From positions 108,692 to 172,691 of the forward strand of contig RJVL01000005.1 in NCBI GenBank assembly GCA_003755025.1: 64,000 bases of DNA, written 5' to 3'. The stretch comes from Diaphorobacter nitroreducens (GTDB lineage: Bacteria; Pseudomonadota; Gammaproteobacteria; Burkholderiales; Burkholderiaceae_C). A model generated the notes under the pieces. That model ran no database searches. It had not been told where the DNA came from and saw nothing but the letters and a program-made list of their open reading frames with translations. The translations under genes were made by a program, and so were the position numbers. The first letter of the stretch is position 1. The number at the start of each line of letters is the position of its first letter. This document shows, in pieces, positions 46,242 to 58,400 of the stretch.

Positions 46242-47537
46242 TTGGAACACGTCGCGCGCCACGGCCACGGTGTCGGCGATGTCCTGCTCGGTGTGGGCGG
46301 CACTCACAAAGCCGGCTTCGTAGAGCGCTGGGGCAATGTAGACGCCGCCGTCCAGCAGGCCGTGGAACAGCGTGTTGAAGCGCATGCCGTCGGTGTTGAG
46401 CACCTCGGGGTAGTTCTGCGGCAGTTGCGGCAGCAGGAAGAAGCCGAACATGCCGCCCTGGGTGTCGCCGCAGAACGGCACACCCGCAGCGCTGGCCGCG
46501 CCCGCGAGGCCGTCGATCAGGGCGCGGGTTCGGGCGCCCAGGGCGTCGTAGAAACCGGGCTTGGCGATCTCGCGCAGCGTGGCCAGTCCGCAGGCCGTGG
46601 CCACCGGGTTGCCCGACAGCGTGCCCGCCTGGTAGACCGGACCCAGCGGCGCAAGCTGCTCCATCACGGCGCGCGAGCCGCCGAAGGCCGCCAGCGGCAT
46701 GCCGCCACCGATGACCTTGCCGAGCACGGTGATGTCCGGCTTGAAGCCCGGGATGGCCTGGGCGTACAGGCTTTGCGCCCCGCCCAGCGCCACGCGAAAG
46801 CCGGTCATCACCTCGTCGATGACCAGCAACGCGCCGTGCTGCGTGCACAGCTCGCGCGCGCGGCGCATGAAGGGCACGCTGGCGCGCACGAAGTTCATGT
46901 TGCCGGCGATGGGCTCCATGATCACGCAGGCGACGTCGGGGCCGTGCAGCGTGAAGGCCTCCTCCAGTTGGGCCACGTCGTTGTATTCCAGCACCAGGGT
47001 GTGCTGCACCACCTCTTGCGGCACGCCGGCGCTGGTGGCGTGGCCGAAGGTGGCCAGGCCCGAGCCGGCCTTGACCAGCAGCGAGTCGGCATGGCCGTGG
47101 TAGCAGCCGTTGAACTTGATGATCTTGTTGCGCCGGGTGGCGCCGCGCGCGAGGCGGATGGCGCTCATGCCGGCCTCGGTGCCCGAGCTGACCAGGCGGA
47201 CCATCTCCATGGAGGGCACGTGGCGGATGATCTCCTCGGCCAGCTCCACTTCACGCTCGGTCGGCGCGCCGAAGCTGAAGCCCTCCAGGGCCGCTTTCTG
47301 CACGGCCTCCAGCACGGCCGGGTGGCCATGGCCCAGGATCATGGGTCCCCAGGAGCCGATGTAGTCGATGAAGCGCTGGCCGTTGGCGTCCCACATGTAG
47401 GCGCCCTGGGCACGCGTGATGAAGCGGGGCGTGCCGCCCACGGCGCGGAAGGCGCGCACCGGCGAATTCACGCCGCCGGGGATGAGCGCCTTGGCGCGTT
47501 CGAAAAGGGGGAGATTGAGGTCAGTGCTGTGTGTCAT
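46233..47537 (-). CDS. hemL: Glutamate-1-semialdehyde 2,1-aminomutase
   Basis: PLP enzyme of 434 aa that forms 5-aminolevulinate in the C5 tetrapyrrole pathway. Motifs: [16 protein letters not shown] near the start, [39 protein letters not shown], and the PLP lysine in [18 protein letters not shown]. The ATG at 47537 ([15 protein letters not shown]) gives the usual length. The open frame upstream is shadow of the kinase gene. Its start overlaps the 3' end of that gene by 17 bp. Confidence 0.95.
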   Translation of the reverse strand: MTHSTDLNLPLFERAKALIPGGVNSPVRAFRAVGGTPRFITRAQGAYMWDANGQRFIDYIGSWGPMILGHGHPAVLEAVQKAALEGFSFGAPTEREVELAEEIIRHVPSMEMVRLVSSGTEAGMSAIRLARGATRRNKIIKFNGCYHGHADSLLVKAGSGLATFGHATSAGVPQEVVQHTLVLEYNDVAQLEEAFTLHGPDVACVIMEPIAGNMNFVRASVPFMRRARELCTQHGALLVIDEVMTGFRVALGGAQSLYAQAIPGFKPDITVLGKVIGGGMPLAAFGGSRAVMEQLAPLGPVYQAGTLSGNPVATACGLATLREIAKPGFYDALGARTRALIDGLAGAASAAGVPFCGDTQGGMFGFFLLPQLPQNYPEVLNTDGMRFNTLFHGLLDGGVYIAPALYEAGFVSAAHTEQDIADTVAVARDVFQKL

Positions 47538-48465
47538 GGGGTGGCAAATCGAAGCCCTCCACGACCGCGGAGGGAGATACGTCGTCGTCGGTGTCCTCGT
47601 CGTCGGGCTGGGCCCAGAACATGCGGTCGGGCAGCACATGGCCCATGCCGGGGCGGAATCCGTGCTGCAGGCAGCCGTCCAGGTAAGTGAGCGCTTCGCT
47701 CGTGGCCTCGCCCAGGTCGCTGCCGGTGGCAATGAGCGCCGCCAGGGTGGCCGACAGGGTGTCGCCCGCTCCGATGAAAGTCACTTCAAAGCGTTCGAAG
47801 CGCCCGCTGCCCAGCACCGTCTGCGGTGAGGCGAGCACATTGTCGATATGCCGCTCCGCCGCGGGAATGCCGGTCACCAATAGATAGGGCACGCCTATCT
47901 CCGCGACTGCCATGGCCAGGTCGCGTGCCGAGGGTGGGCGCTCACTGCCCCAGTCCGGCAGCAGCCAGCGCCACAGGGTGCTGTGGTTTCCAACCAACAC
48001 CGATGTCTGCGGCAGCAACAGCTCGCGGAAGGCGTCGTGGTACTGGTCGATGAGGTCGTCCTGCCACCACGACAGGTCCGGCATGAAGGCGATGACGGGC
48101 ACGTCCGCATAGTCGGCGGCGATCTCGGAGATGGCGCTCAGGTTCTCGGGGCTCCCCACGAAGCCGACCTTGATCGCGTGCAGCGGCATGTCTTCCAGCA
48201 CGGCACGGGCCTGCTCGGCGACCGTCTCGTCTTCGAAGGCGTAATGGTCGAATATCTCGGCGCTGTCACGCACATAGGTCCCGGTCACCACCGGCGCGAC
48301 ATGCCCCCCGACCGAGGACACCGCCGAAATATCGGCCGCCAATCCTCCCGCGCCGCTGGGGTCGTTTGCATTGAAAACCATCACGCAGATGGTGGGGGCG
48401 GTGGATTCGCTGTCATCCGCCGTCAAGCTTTGGCTGTCGGGTGCTGAAGGGGTATTCGATTGCAT
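47521..48465 (-). CDS. ThiD-like hydroxymethylpyrimidine/phosphomethylpyrimidine kinase
   Basis: Ribokinase-fold kinase of 314 aa. [20 protein letters not shown] is the substrate-binding start and [15 protein letters not shown] holds the catalytic Asp and anion hole. An acidic tail of about 35 residues (EDTDDDVSP) is an addition. It lacks typical ThiE fusion, and true ThiD activity is likely but not certain. The ATG at 48465 was chosen; the frame is open 13 codons further. It is divergent from rubredoxin by 94 bp and overlaps hemL. Rubredoxin, ThiD and HemL are neighbours in many beta-proteobacteria. Confidence 0.85.
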   Translation of the reverse strand: MQSNTPSAPDSQSLTADDSESTAPTICVMVFNANDPSGAGGLAADISAVSSVGGHVAPVVTGTYVRDSAEIFDHYAFEDETVAEQARAVLEDMPLHAIKVGFVGSPENLSAISEIAADYADVPVIAFMPDLSWWQDDLIDQYHDAFRELLLPQTSVLVGNHSTLWRWLLPDWGSERPPSARDLAMAVAEIGVPYLLVTGIPAAERHIDNVLASPQTVLGSGRFERFEVTFIGAGDTLSATLAALIATGSDLGEATSEALTYLDGCLQHGFRPGMGHVLPDRMFWAQPDDEDTDDDVSPSAVVEGFDLPPHDTQH

Positions 48466-48559
48466 GGGTGGGTGCCAGCGTAACCGGTGGCACGAAAGCT
48501 GCATCCGGCAGTGATGACTAGATACAATCGTTGCATTCTATGTGAAGGCCCCTTAAGCT

Positions 48560-48733
48560 GTGACGGACCCAAAAACTTGGATGTGTTTGATTTGCGGTTG
48601 GATATATGACGAAGCTGCGGGCTGCCCCGAGCACGGCATTGCCCCCAACACCCGCTGGGCAGACGTTCCCATGAACTGGACCTGTCCCGAATGCGGCGCC
48701 CGCAAGGAAGACTTCGAGATGGTCGAGATTTGA
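48560..48733 (+). CDS. Rubredoxin
   Basis: Small iron protein of 57 aa. The two Cys pairs that hold the iron are MCLICGWIYDEAAG and WTCPECGARKEDFEMVE, with the conserved aromatic residues between. The start is GTG (VTDPKTWMC). No ATG lies upstream in frame at a sensible distance, and the ATG eight codons in would leave only one residue before the first Cys. It probably donates electrons to an alkane or other oxygenase, or to superoxide-linked enzymes. Its only close neighbour downstream is pilG, 51 bp on. Confidence 0.93.
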   Translation: MTDPKTWMCLICGWIYDEAAGCPEHGIAPNTRWADVPMNWTCPECGARKEDFEMVEI

Positions 48734-48784
48734 GGCGCGGCTCCTGCCAGCGTTGTTTTTTCGTTCCTCAGGAGCAGTGAGAAA

Positions 48785-49177
48785 TTGGCTACGACGACGA
48801 CCGGTCCCACCTTCCGTGTCCTGGTGGTGGACGACAGCAATACCATACGGCGCAGCGCCGAAATTTTCCTCAAGCAGGGAGGGCACGAGGTTTTATTGGC
48901 CGACGATGGTTTCGATGCCTTGGCCAAAGTCAATGATTACCAGCCTCAGCTGATTTTCTGCGACATCCTCATGCCTAAGCTGGATGGTTATCAGACCTGC
49001 GCCATCATCAAACGCAACGCGCGTTTTGCTGATACGCCCGTGGTAATGCTTTCATCCAAGGACGGGGTTTTCGATAAGGCGCGCGGCCGTATGGTCGGTT
49101 GCCAGGAATATCTGACCAAACCATTTACCAAAGACCAGTTGCTGCAGGCTGTGCAGCAATTTGGAAATGCCCAATAA
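48785..49177 (+). CDS. pilG: Twitching-motility response regulator PilG
   Basis: Single-domain CheY-like receiver of 130 aa that promotes pilus extension in the Pil-Chp system. Acidic pocket in RVLVVDDSNTIRRSAE, phospho-Asp in IFCDILMPKLDGYQT, and Lys in YLTKPFTKDQ. The start is TTG at 48785, preceded by AGGAG ten bases away, with no ATG available before the conserved fold. First gene of the pilG-chpA operon. Confidence 0.92.
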   Translation: MATTTTGPTFRVLVVDDSNTIRRSAEIFLKQGGHEVLLADDGFDALAKVNDYQPQLIFCDILMPKLDGYQTCAIIKRNARFADTPVVMLSSKDGVFDKARGRMVGCQEYLTKPFTKDQLLQAVQQFGNAQ

Positions 49178-49188
49178 GGAGTTTTGTA

Positions 49189-49554
49189 ATGCCGATTCAG
49201 AAAGTTTTGGTCGTGGACGACTCGAAGACCGAGTTGATGTTTCTGACCGACTTGCTGCAGAAAAAGGGCATGCAAGTGCGTACCGCCGAGAATGCCGAAG
49301 AGGCATTTCGCCGTCTGGCCGAGGAAAAGCCGGACCTGATCCTGATGGACGTGGTCATGCCCGGCCAAAACGGTTTCCAGCTGACCCGTGCCATTACCCG
49401 CGATCCGCAGTATGCGGATGTGCCGATCATCATGTGCACGAGCAAGAACCAGGAAACCGATCGCGTGTGGGGCATGCGCCAGGGCGCGCGCGGCTACATC
49501 ACCAAGCCAGTCGATCCTGCAGAACTGCAGGCCAAGATCGACGCGCTGAACTGA
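49189..49554 (+). CDS. pilH: Twitching-motility response regulator PilH
   Basis: CheY-like receiver of 121 aa. KVLVVDDSKTELMF, phospho-Asp in LILMDVVMPGQNGFQ, Thr in IIMCTSKN and Lys in YITKPVDPAE. In Pseudomonas PilH opposes or damps PilG output. The ATG at 49189 has AAGGAG upstream. It starts 11 bp after pilG. Confidence 0.93.
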   Translation: MPIQKVLVVDDSKTELMFLTDLLQKKGMQVRTAENAEEAFRRLAEEKPDLILMDVVMPGQNGFQLTRAITRDPQYADVPIIMCTSKNQETDRVWGMRQGARGYITKPVDPAELQAKIDALN

Positions 49555-49570
49555 GGCCGGCTGCATACCC

Positions 49571-50098
49571 ATGGCTAACCGCGAAGCCCTGAAAGAGCTA
49601 CAGACACGACTTGCCGCCCGGCTGCAGGCTGCCAGAGGCGAGGGTGTGTCCGTGTCGTCCTGGTTGGCCGTGGAGTCTGCCGGACGCTATTTCCTTCTTC
49701 CCCTTGGACAATCGGGGGAGATCTTCCCCTGGGGCGGGGTGCAGCCCGTTCCGTATACCCAACCGTGGTTCCTGGGCGTGGCCAACCTGCGTGGCGCGCT
49801 CACCGGCGTGGTGGATCTGGCGGGCCTCCTTGGCGCCGCGCAGATGCGCACGGAGCAGGCCTTGGCAGAATCCAGCCTGCTGGCCTTCAATGGTGCGCTG
49901 GACGTGAATGCCGCCTTGCTCGTGGACCGGCTGTCCGGCCTGCGGGGAATGGAGGCCTTCGTCGCCTCCGAGCCGCCGGAGGCCGATGCGCCCCCCTATT
50001 TCGGCACCACCTATCTTGATGCACAGGGCACGCGTTGGCAGGAATTGAACCTGCACGCTCTTTCCCAGCATCCCGCTTTTCTCAGCATCAGCGCTTGA
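49571..50098 (+). CDS. pilI: CheW-like adaptor PilI
   Basis: The product is 175 aa with one CheW domain: VESAGRYFLLPLGQSGEIF, then PWFLGVANLRGALTGVVDL, the conserved strand that binds receptor and kinase. It couples PilJ to the ChpA kinase at the membrane. The start is 16 bp after pilH. Confidence 0.92.
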   Translation: MANREALKELQTRLAARLQAARGEGVSVSSWLAVESAGRYFLLPLGQSGEIFPWGGVQPVPYTQPWFLGVANLRGALTGVVDLAGLLGAAQMRTEQALAESSLLAFNGALDVNAALLVDRLSGLRGMEAFVASEPPEADAPPYFGTTYLDAQGTRWQELNLHALSQHPAFLSISA

Positions 50099-50119
50099 TT
50101 ATTTCTGTAAGGCAGCACC

Positions 50120-52384
50120 ATGTCCGTCGTCAATCCATTTGGAAAATTGTTTAACCGCAAGCCCGCCGACCCGGATGCTGAGCTGAACCCCGCTGACTTG
50201 GCGCAGGACCCGGCGGGCGGCCTGCTTGCCGATGCGTACCAGACCGATGGCATGGCCAGCGTGCAGGGCGATCCCGGCGATGCGGCGCAGTACCCCGAAG
50301 GGGAGTTTGCGGATGAAGACTTGGTCTCGCTGCCTCTGCTGGGCCGCGCAACCACCGCCGTCCACCAGCGCCGCCTGCTGATGCTGCTGGGTGTTGGCTT
50401 GGTGGTGCTCGCCTTGATTGCCGGCTGGGTTCTGCAGCAAGCCAACCGCTCGGCGCAGCAGCTGACGGCGACCGGCCAGTCGCTGATGCAGTCGCAGCGG
50501 CTTGCAAAGTCCGTGTCGCAGGCCTTGGTGGGCAGCCCCCAGGCCTTCCCCGACGTGGTGGAGAGCTCGGGCGTGCTGGCGCGCAACGTGCGCGCACTCA
50601 ACGGGGGCGACAACGAACTGGATGTGCAGGCACTGGGTGAGCCTTTCCGCCCCGAACTGGATGCCATCACGCCGTTGGTGGAGCGTGCCGAGCGCAACGC
50701 CGGCGTGGTGATGGGTCAGCAAAAGATCCTGACGCAGGTGGGCGACGCTCTGCGTACCATCAACCGCCAGTCCTCGGACCTGCTGGAGATCGCGGAGACG
50801 GTCTCGTCCCTGAAGCTTCAGCAAAATGCGCCGGCCTCCGAGATTTCTGCCGCAGGCCAGCTGGTGATGTTGACTCAGCGTATCGGCAAGTCGGCTAACG
50901 AGTTCCAAACGACGGAGGGCGTGAGCCCCGAGGCGGTGTTCCTGCTGGGCAAGGACTTGAACTCCTTCAAGGAAATCGCACAGGGCATGCTGGACGGTAG
51001 CGCCGACCTTCGCCTGGCTGCCACCCGCGACGCCCAAACCCGCGAGCAACTGGAGTCGCTCATCAAGCTGTATGAGCAGACGCGTACGCAAGCCGGCGCC
51101 ATCCTGGGCAACCTCCAGGGTCTGGTGTCCGCACGTGAGGCGCAGTCGGCCATCCTGGCAGACAGCGAACCGCTGCGCCGTCAACTGGAAGGCCTGCAAA
51201 GCAAGCTGTCGGCACAATCGGGCATGGGTGCGGGCCAGTTCGCCGCGCTCGCCGTGGCCGGTATCTTCGTGCTGCTGTGCGGCGTGGGTATTTCGCGCGT
51301 GCAGCTGCTGGACAGCCGCAGCCGCCAAGCCACGGCCGAAGCACAGCAGCGTGATGCCAAGCGCCAGGAACAGGAAGCCAAGCGCATCAACGACGCCAAC
51401 CAGGCGGCCATTCTGCGACTGATGAACGAACTGCAATCGGTCGCTGAGGGGGACCTGACGCAGGAAGCCACCGTGACGGAGGACATCACGGGCGCCATCG
51501 CCGACTCGGTGAACTACACGGTGGAAGAGCTCCGCCAGCTGGTGGGCAACGTGCAGAACACCGCGGCCCGGATGGCCCAGACCACCGCGCAGGTGGACAG
51601 CACCTCTACGGAACTGCTGGCGGCTTCGACCGAGCAGCTGCGTGAAATCCGTGAAACGGGCCGTTCGGTGCTCGAGATGGCAACGCGTATTAACGACGTG
51701 TCTTCGCAAGCGCAGGAATCCGCCTCGGTGGCCCGCCAGTCGCTGCAGGCCGCCGACCAGGGTCTGCAGGCCGTGCAAAACGCCATCGGTGGTATGAACG
51801 CCATCCGCGACCAGATCCAGGATACGTCCAAGCGCATCAAGCGCCTGGGCGAGTCATCCCAGGAGATTGGCGAAATCACCGAGCTGATCTCGGACATTAC
51901 CGAGCAGACCAACGTGCTGGCTCTGAACGCGGCCATCCAGGCTGCCTCCGCCGGTGAAGCCGGTCGCGGCTTCTCGGTGGTGGCGGAAGAAGTGCAGCGT
52001 CTCGCGGAGCGCTCCGCAGACGCCACGCGCCAGATCTCGGCGCTCGTGAAGGCCATTCAGACCGACACCCAGGACGCGGTGGCCGCTATGGAGCGTTCCA
52101 CCCAGGGCGTGGTGGAAGGAGCGCGTCTGTCGGACAGCGCAGGAACCGCGCTTTCGGAGATCGACCGCGTGTCGCGGCGGCTGGCCGAGCTGATTGAGCA
52201 GATCTCATCGTCAGCCTCCCGTGAAGCGGACCTCGCCAACGGCGTGGCAGACAACATCCAGCATATTTTTGCGGTGACGGAGCAGACCGGAGAAGGTACC
52301 CGTACGACTGCGCAGCAGGTGCGTGAACTGTCTCACGTGGCCGAGGAACTGCGCCAGTCGGTGGCGCGATTCAAGATTGCCTGA
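50120..52384 (+). CDS. pilJ: Methyl-accepting chemotaxis protein PilJ
   Basis: The product is 754 aa. Residues 1-80 are cytoplasmic and acidic. TM1 (LLMLLGVGLVVLALIAGWVL, about 90-112) and TM2 (FAALAVAGIFVLLCGVGI, about 375-395) enclose a periplasmic PilJ-type sensor with repeated helical segments. A HAMP-like region follows, then the signalling coiled coil with the tip EQTNVLALNAAIQAASAGEA near residue 600. No C-terminal NWETF-type pentapeptide is present. It senses surface or ligand cues and controls ChpA. Confidence 0.94.
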   Translation: MSVVNPFGKLFNRKPADPDAELNPADLAQDPAGGLLADAYQTDGMASVQGDPGDAAQYPEGEFADEDLVSLPLLGRATTAVHQRRLLMLLGVGLVVLALIAGWVLQQANRSAQQLTATGQSLMQSQRLAKSVSQALVGSPQAFPDVVESSGVLARNVRALNGGDNELDVQALGEPFRPELDAITPLVERAERNAGVVMGQQKILTQVGDALRTINRQSSDLLEIAETVSSLKLQQNAPASEISAAGQLVMLTQRIGKSANEFQTTEGVSPEAVFLLGKDLNSFKEIAQGMLDGSADLRLAATRDAQTREQLESLIKLYEQTRTQAGAILGNLQGLVSAREAQSAILADSEPLRRQLEGLQSKLSAQSGMGAGQFAALAVAGIFVLLCGVGISRVQLLDSRSRQATAEAQQRDAKRQEQEAKRINDANQAAILRLMNELQSVAEGDLTQEATVTEDITGAIADSVNYTVEELRQLVGNVQNTAARMAQTTAQVDSTSTELLAASTEQLREIRETGRSVLEMATRINDVSSQAQESASVARQSLQAADQGLQAVQNAIGGMNAIRDQIQDTSKRIKRLGESSQEIGEITELISDITEQTNVLALNAAIQAASAGEAGRGFSVVAEEVQRLAERSADATRQISALVKAIQTDTQDAVAAMERSTQGVVEGARLSDSAGTALSEIDRVSRRLAELIEQISSSASREADLANGVADNIQHIFAVTEQTGEGTRTTAQQVRELSHVAEELRQSVARFKIA

Positions 52385-52430
52385 CGTCTTCCATTAACGA
52401 ACTTGCTCCGGATCAGCCGGGGACGAATCC

Positions 52431-55400
52431 ATGTCATCTGTTGACGCCGCAAACGCACAGGGCGCCGATTGGGCCCAGGGCGAGCAGGATCTTGGGCCGC
52501 TCGCATGGGTGCTCGATGAACTGCGCAAATCCTTGGATGGTGCCGTCAAGGCCATGCGCCGTTTCGTGCGCGATGCCGAGATAGCGCGGGAGTCCGATCT
52601 CGCCTCACTGGACGCGGGGCCCTTGCGCATCGCACGCCAGCAACTCCACCAGGCCAGCGGCGCGCTGGAGATGGTGGGGATGGCGCCTCCGGCCCTGTTG
52701 TTGCGCGCCATGGAAACGGCGGTCCAGCGGTTCGTTCAGCGGCCTGAGACCTGCAGCGATGATGCAGCGGCCGTCATCGAGCGCGCCAGCTTTGCCTTGA
52801 TCGAATACCTGGAGCATGTGCTCGCAGGCAAGTCCGTGTCGCCGGTGGCGCTGTTTCCTCAGTACCGCGAGGCGCAGACGCTGGCGGGGGGGGAGCGGGT
52901 GCATCCAGCGGACTTGTGGCCCGTGGAGCGGCGCTTCCATGATCCTGACGTGCCGGTTGCCGCTGCGCCGCTGCCCTATGGATCGGAAGCGCGTGCGCGG
53001 CTGGACAGCGCGGTGCTGCGGCTGGTGAAGAATGCGGACCCGGGCGCCGCTGCAGACATGCAGACAACCTGCCTGGGCTTCGCTGCGGCGCAGACCGACC
53101 GCCAGGCCCGCGCTTTCTGGAAGATCTGTGCAGGCTTTTTCGAGGCGCTGGCGCAGCAGGCACTCAATCCGGATCTGTATGCCAAACGCGTCGCTTCGCG
53201 CGTGCTGATGCAATACGCCACCCTGGCCAAGGGGGACACGGCGATCAGCGACCGTCTGGTGCAGGATCTTCTGTTCTTCTGCGCCCAGGCCGTGGTGCCT
53301 GCGACGGCGGAAGCAGCTTCCCGCATGCCGGTACTGACGGCCGTACGGCGCGCGTTTGATTTGAATCGCTACCAGCCGGTGGACTATGACCAGCCGCGCT
53401 TCGGTCTTTTCGACCCTGCCATTCTTGCGCAGGCGCGCAAGCGCATTGCCGCGGCCACGGAAACCTGGTCCGCACTTGCGGGTGGAGACCGCAACAAGCT
53501 CAAACCGGCAGCGGACCAGTTCAGCCTGGTGTGCGATTCATTGCGCAAACTGCACCCGGACAGCGAAAGCCTGGCACTGGCCCTGACGCGTGCCCTGGAG
53601 GCCACCACACGGTCGGGCGAGCCTCCTTCGGCAGCGCTGGCCATGGAAGTGGCCACCTCTGTACTGTATCTGCAGGCGTCCTTCGAGGAATTGGATGCCG
53701 CCCAGCAGTACATGGCGGAGCGAGCTGCGCGGCTGTCCGAGCGACTGGACAGCGTGGTTGCCGGCGGGGAATCGCAGCCTCTTGAACCCTGGATGGAAGA
53801 GCTGTATCGCCGCGTCAGTGACCACCAGACCATGGGTAGCGTGGTCGGTGAACTGCGTGCGACTCTGGCAGAGGCAGAGAAGTCCATGGACCAGTTCTTC
53901 CGCAGCCCGGAAGACATGACCCTGCTTGCCTCCGTGCCTGGCAGCCTGCAGCAGATGCGCGGCGTGCTGTCCGTGCTGGGACTGGATCAGGCCTCCTTGG
54001 CCGTGGTGCGCATGCGCGACACGGTCGAGCGCATGCTGACCAACGACCTGCCCGAGGAAGAGCGCCCGCAGGTTTTCGAGAAACTGGGCAACAGCCTGGG
54101 AGCGCTGGGCTTTCTCATCGACATGCTGAGCTACCAGCGTGCGATGGCGCGCAAGCTCTTCGTTTACGACGAAGAGCTGGGCGAGTTGCGTGTCCTCATG
54201 GGGCGGGCGCGTGCGCAACTGCCTCATCCGGGCGCGCATGATCAGGAAGCGCCTGCCGTACCCGCGTTGGAGCTCCCATTCCCCGACGCACCCGAACCCG
54301 CGGCTGCGGCTGTGGTCGAGAGCGCCACGCCGTCTGCACTGGCGGACATTGATTTTTCGCTGCTTGACGTGGACGCGACGACGTCGGAAGACGCCGTTTC
54401 TGCGGTGGCCGCTCCGGAAGAGCCCGCGCTTCCAGTGGTTCCGTCGAGCAACGTCGCTGCCGCAGCCCTGCCGGAGGACGATAGCGAGGATGAACTGCTC
54501 GACATCTTCCTGGAAGAGGCACGCGAAGTCGTCGCCACCGGCTTGTCGGCGATTGACGCGCTGCGTGCTGCGCCGGGTGACCTGAGCGAGCAGACCACGC
54601 TACGGCGTGCCTTCCATACCCTCAAGGGTAGCTCGCGCATGGTGGGGCTGAACGAATTTGGTGAAGCCGCGTGGTCCATGGAGCAGACGCTCAATGCCTG
54701 GCTGGCCGAGCAAAAACCCATCAAGGAAGCGCTGCTGCAACTCTCCTCCGAGGCGTTGGGCGCCTTCGGTCGATGGGCCGATGACATCGCAGCAGGAGCT
54801 GCGGACCCGTGGAAGGCCGAAGCCTTCCGGGTTGCGGCGGATGCGATGCGCACGGATGGCACGCTGCTGCCACTGGGCGTGCCCTCCTCCGATTCCGCGG
54901 ACACCACTGCGGCCGTGGCGCCGCAAGTGCCCGCAGAACCGCTGCTGTCTGACGAGCCCGTGTTGTCGGTGCCAGACCTTCCGGAGCCCGCGGCCGAACC
55001 ACAAGCATTTGCCATTGAACCGCCTGCACCGCTCGAAGCGGTTGACGCCCACGCCAACGCTGCCGCGCTGGAGTTTGATCTGGTGCTGCCGGATGTCGAC
55101 GTGCCGTCTCAGGACGCGACGGCGGGCCATGAGGAAGTGGGCGGCGACTTTGTCGACACCTTCATCGATGTGGATGAGGCCGACCAGGCCGTGTTGCCGG
55201 TGGAGGAGGTGCCCGCAGCTCCCGAGACGGTGACGGAGGAGGTGGATTTCTCGCTGTTCGAGGCTGCGCTGCAAGCTACCGATGCGCCAGCACAGGAGGT
55301 CGGCGAACCCGCTTCAACAGTAGCGGCTGACACGGTGGCGGAGCCGGCGGATAACGCATCCGCGGTGCGGCAGGACGAGACATTCTTTATCGGCACGGAT

Positions 55401-58400
55401 GGCGTCCAACCCGAGTTCATCCTGGACGAGGAGCCAGCGGCGGACGTACCGTCTGCGCAAGCCGCCGAAACCGTGGCTGGGACGGACGGTCCGGTGGAGG
55501 AAGCGGTCGACGAAGCGGTCAAGGTCATCGAGCACCTGCGCATCGGCATACCGTTATACAACGTGTACCTCAACGAGGCCGATGAATGGTCGCGCCGCCT
55601 CGTGACTGCGTTGCAGGAATGGTCGCTGGAATTGCACCAGCCGCTGCCGGACAGCGCGGTGGCGTTGGCGCACTCGCTGGCAGGCAGCTCTGCCACTGTC
55701 GGGTTCTCGGCACTGTCCAATCTTGCGCGTACCCTGGAACATACGCTGCAGCATGTTCAACTGCTGCAGCAGGGTCTCCCCGAGCATGCGCAGGCATTCA
55801 ACGCCGCTGCCGAGGACATCCGGAGGCTGCTGCACCAATTCGCCGCAGGCTTCCTGAAGGAGCCCAGCGCCTCGGTGCTGGAACAGCTCAACGAGATCCT
55901 GCAGACCGAAGTGATCAGCGGCATGGTGTCGCTGGAAGACCGTGCTTTCGCCGAGGCAGAGGCACAAGCATTTGAGACGCAGGAGCCGGCTCCGGCAACG
56001 CCTCAGGGCACCGTGCATGCGACGGCCGTCGACGAGCCGGCTGCCCCATCGCCCGTGGTGGCGCCTACGCTCCCCGTAAGCCGCGACCGCGTGATTGGCG
56101 ATACTGTCGCGCCTGCCGTGCCGACCACCGTCGATATCGATGACGACATCGATGCGCTGGACAACATCGACCCCGATCTGTTTCCCATTTTCGAGGAAGA
56201 AGCGGTTGAACTGCTGCCCACGCTGGGTGGGGCGTTGCGCCAGTGGTCGTCGCGGCCGGAGAACCTGGGCGCACGCAGCGAACTGCTGCGCGCCCTGCAC
56301 ACCCTCAAGGGCAGTGCGCGCCTGGCAGGCGCGATGCGGCTTGGCGAAATGGCGCACCGCATGGAAACGGCCGTGGAGCAGATCGACACGGAAACCGTGG
56401 CGGCCGCAGACATTGAGCCCTTGCTGGTCAGCTTCGACGCATTGCAGGCGAGTTTCGACGCGCTGCGCGCAACTGGAGCGGAGCCGGCGGTACCGGCCGC
56501 TGAGCATGGACAGGACGCACAGGTGGTCCAATCCGCTCCCGCGCCAGGGCTTTCCCAGCCGCTCGCTCCGCCCGTTGCGTTGCGTGCGCCGTTGGGTGCA
56601 GCCCCTGCGCCGGCCCCCCTGCGTGCGGCAGGTGGGCATTCCGTGCGCGTGCGTTCGCAGTTGCTCGACCGGCTGGTGAACCAGGCGGGCGAAGTGATGA
56701 TCGCGCGTTCGCGGCTGGACGTGCGCATGTCGCAACTGCGCAGTTCGCTGACCGATTTGTCGGGCAACCTGGAGCGCCTGCGCCAGCAGTTGCGTGACAT
56801 CGAGGTACAGGCGGAATCGCAGATGCAGTCCCGCTTGGCCCTGTCCAAGGACATGGCGGCGGGCTTCGATCCGCTGGAATTCGACCGCTTCACCCGCGTT
56901 CAGGAACTGACGCGCATGATGGCGGAGTCGGTCAACGACGTGGCCACCGTGCAGCGCAACATGCAGCGTGCGATGGAAGACGCCGAAGACGATCTGATCG
57001 CCCAGGGCCGCCAGGCACGTGAGTTGCAGCGCGACCTGCTGCGCACGCGCATGGTGGAGTTCGAGGGCATCTCGGAACGCCTCTATGCGGTGGTGCGCCA
57101 GGCATCCAAGGAAACCGGCAAGCAGATCAAGCTGGACATTTCGGGTGGTTCCATCGAGATGGACCGCGGCGTGCTGGACCGCATGACCCCTGCGTTCGAA
57201 CACCTGCTGCGCAACTGCGTGGGGCACGGCATCGAGGAACCCGAGACGCGCGCTGCTGCCGGCAAGGCTCCTGTGGGCTCGATCTCCATCGACTTGCGGC
57301 ACGAGGGCAACGACGTGTCGGTGGCGTTCCGCGACGACGGGGCAGGCCTGAACATCGCCCGCATCCGGGACAAGGCCGTGGCGCAAGGGTTGATTGCCCC
57401 CGATGCGCAGCTGAGCGATGGCGAGGCGGCCAACCTGATCTTCATGCCGGGCTTCTCCACAGCGTCGGAGATCACGGGCCTTTCTGGCCGTGGTATCGGC
57501 ATGGACGTGGTGCGCTCGGAGGTGAATGCCCTGGGTGGCCGCATCGAGACCTCCACCGAGGCGGGCAAGGGAACGTCCTTCCGCATGGTGCTGCCGCTCA
57601 CGACAGCGGTGACCCAGGTGGTGATGCTGCGCGCGGGCAACCTGACCATCGGCGTGCCAGCCAACCTGGTGGAGATCGTGCGCCGTAGTTCCGGCACCGA
57701 GCTCGACGCTGCCTACGCCAGCCATACCTTCTCGGATGGCCTGGAGGATCTGCCCTTCTACTGGGCGGGTGCATTGCTCCAGTCGTCCTCGCGCAGCACG
57801 GAGGTCACGGGCAAGAGCCGCCCCGTGGTGATCCTGCGCAGCGCGTCGCAGCGCATCGCGATGCACGTGGACGAAGTGCTGGGCAACCAGGAAGTCGTGG
57901 TGAAGAACTTGGGGCCGCAGCTGTCGCGTCTGCCAGGCCTCGCGGGCATGTCCGTGCTGGCTTCGGGCACCGTGGTGCTGATCTACAACCCGGTGGCGCT
58001 GGCCACGGTGTACGGCGACCAGGTGCGCGCGGCCACGCACGCACCGGCGGTGGACCAAGCCGGCGCGGTGGTGGCTGCCGAGGGCGGCACGCCCGCCGCT
58101 TCGCTGCTGGTGCCGGTGCAGCAGGTGCCGTTGATCCTGGTGGTGGACGACTCGATCACCGTGCGCCGCGTCACGCAGCGCCTGCTGCAGCGCGAAGGTT
58201 ACCGTGTGGCCCTGGCGGCCGACGGCCTGCAGGCGCTGGAGCGCCTGCAGGAAGAGCGCCCCGCGGTCGTGTTGTCCGACATCGAGATGCCGCGCATGGA
58301 CGGTTTTGATCTCGCGCGCAACATCCGCTCCGACGCTGCGCTGCAGGACCTGCCGATCATCATGATCACTTCGCGCATTGCGCAGAAGCACCGCGACCAT

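Noticed and set aside
48523-48528. TACAAT as a -10 for rubredoxin
   Set aside because: No acceptable -35 at 16-18 bp, so it was not listed as a promoter.
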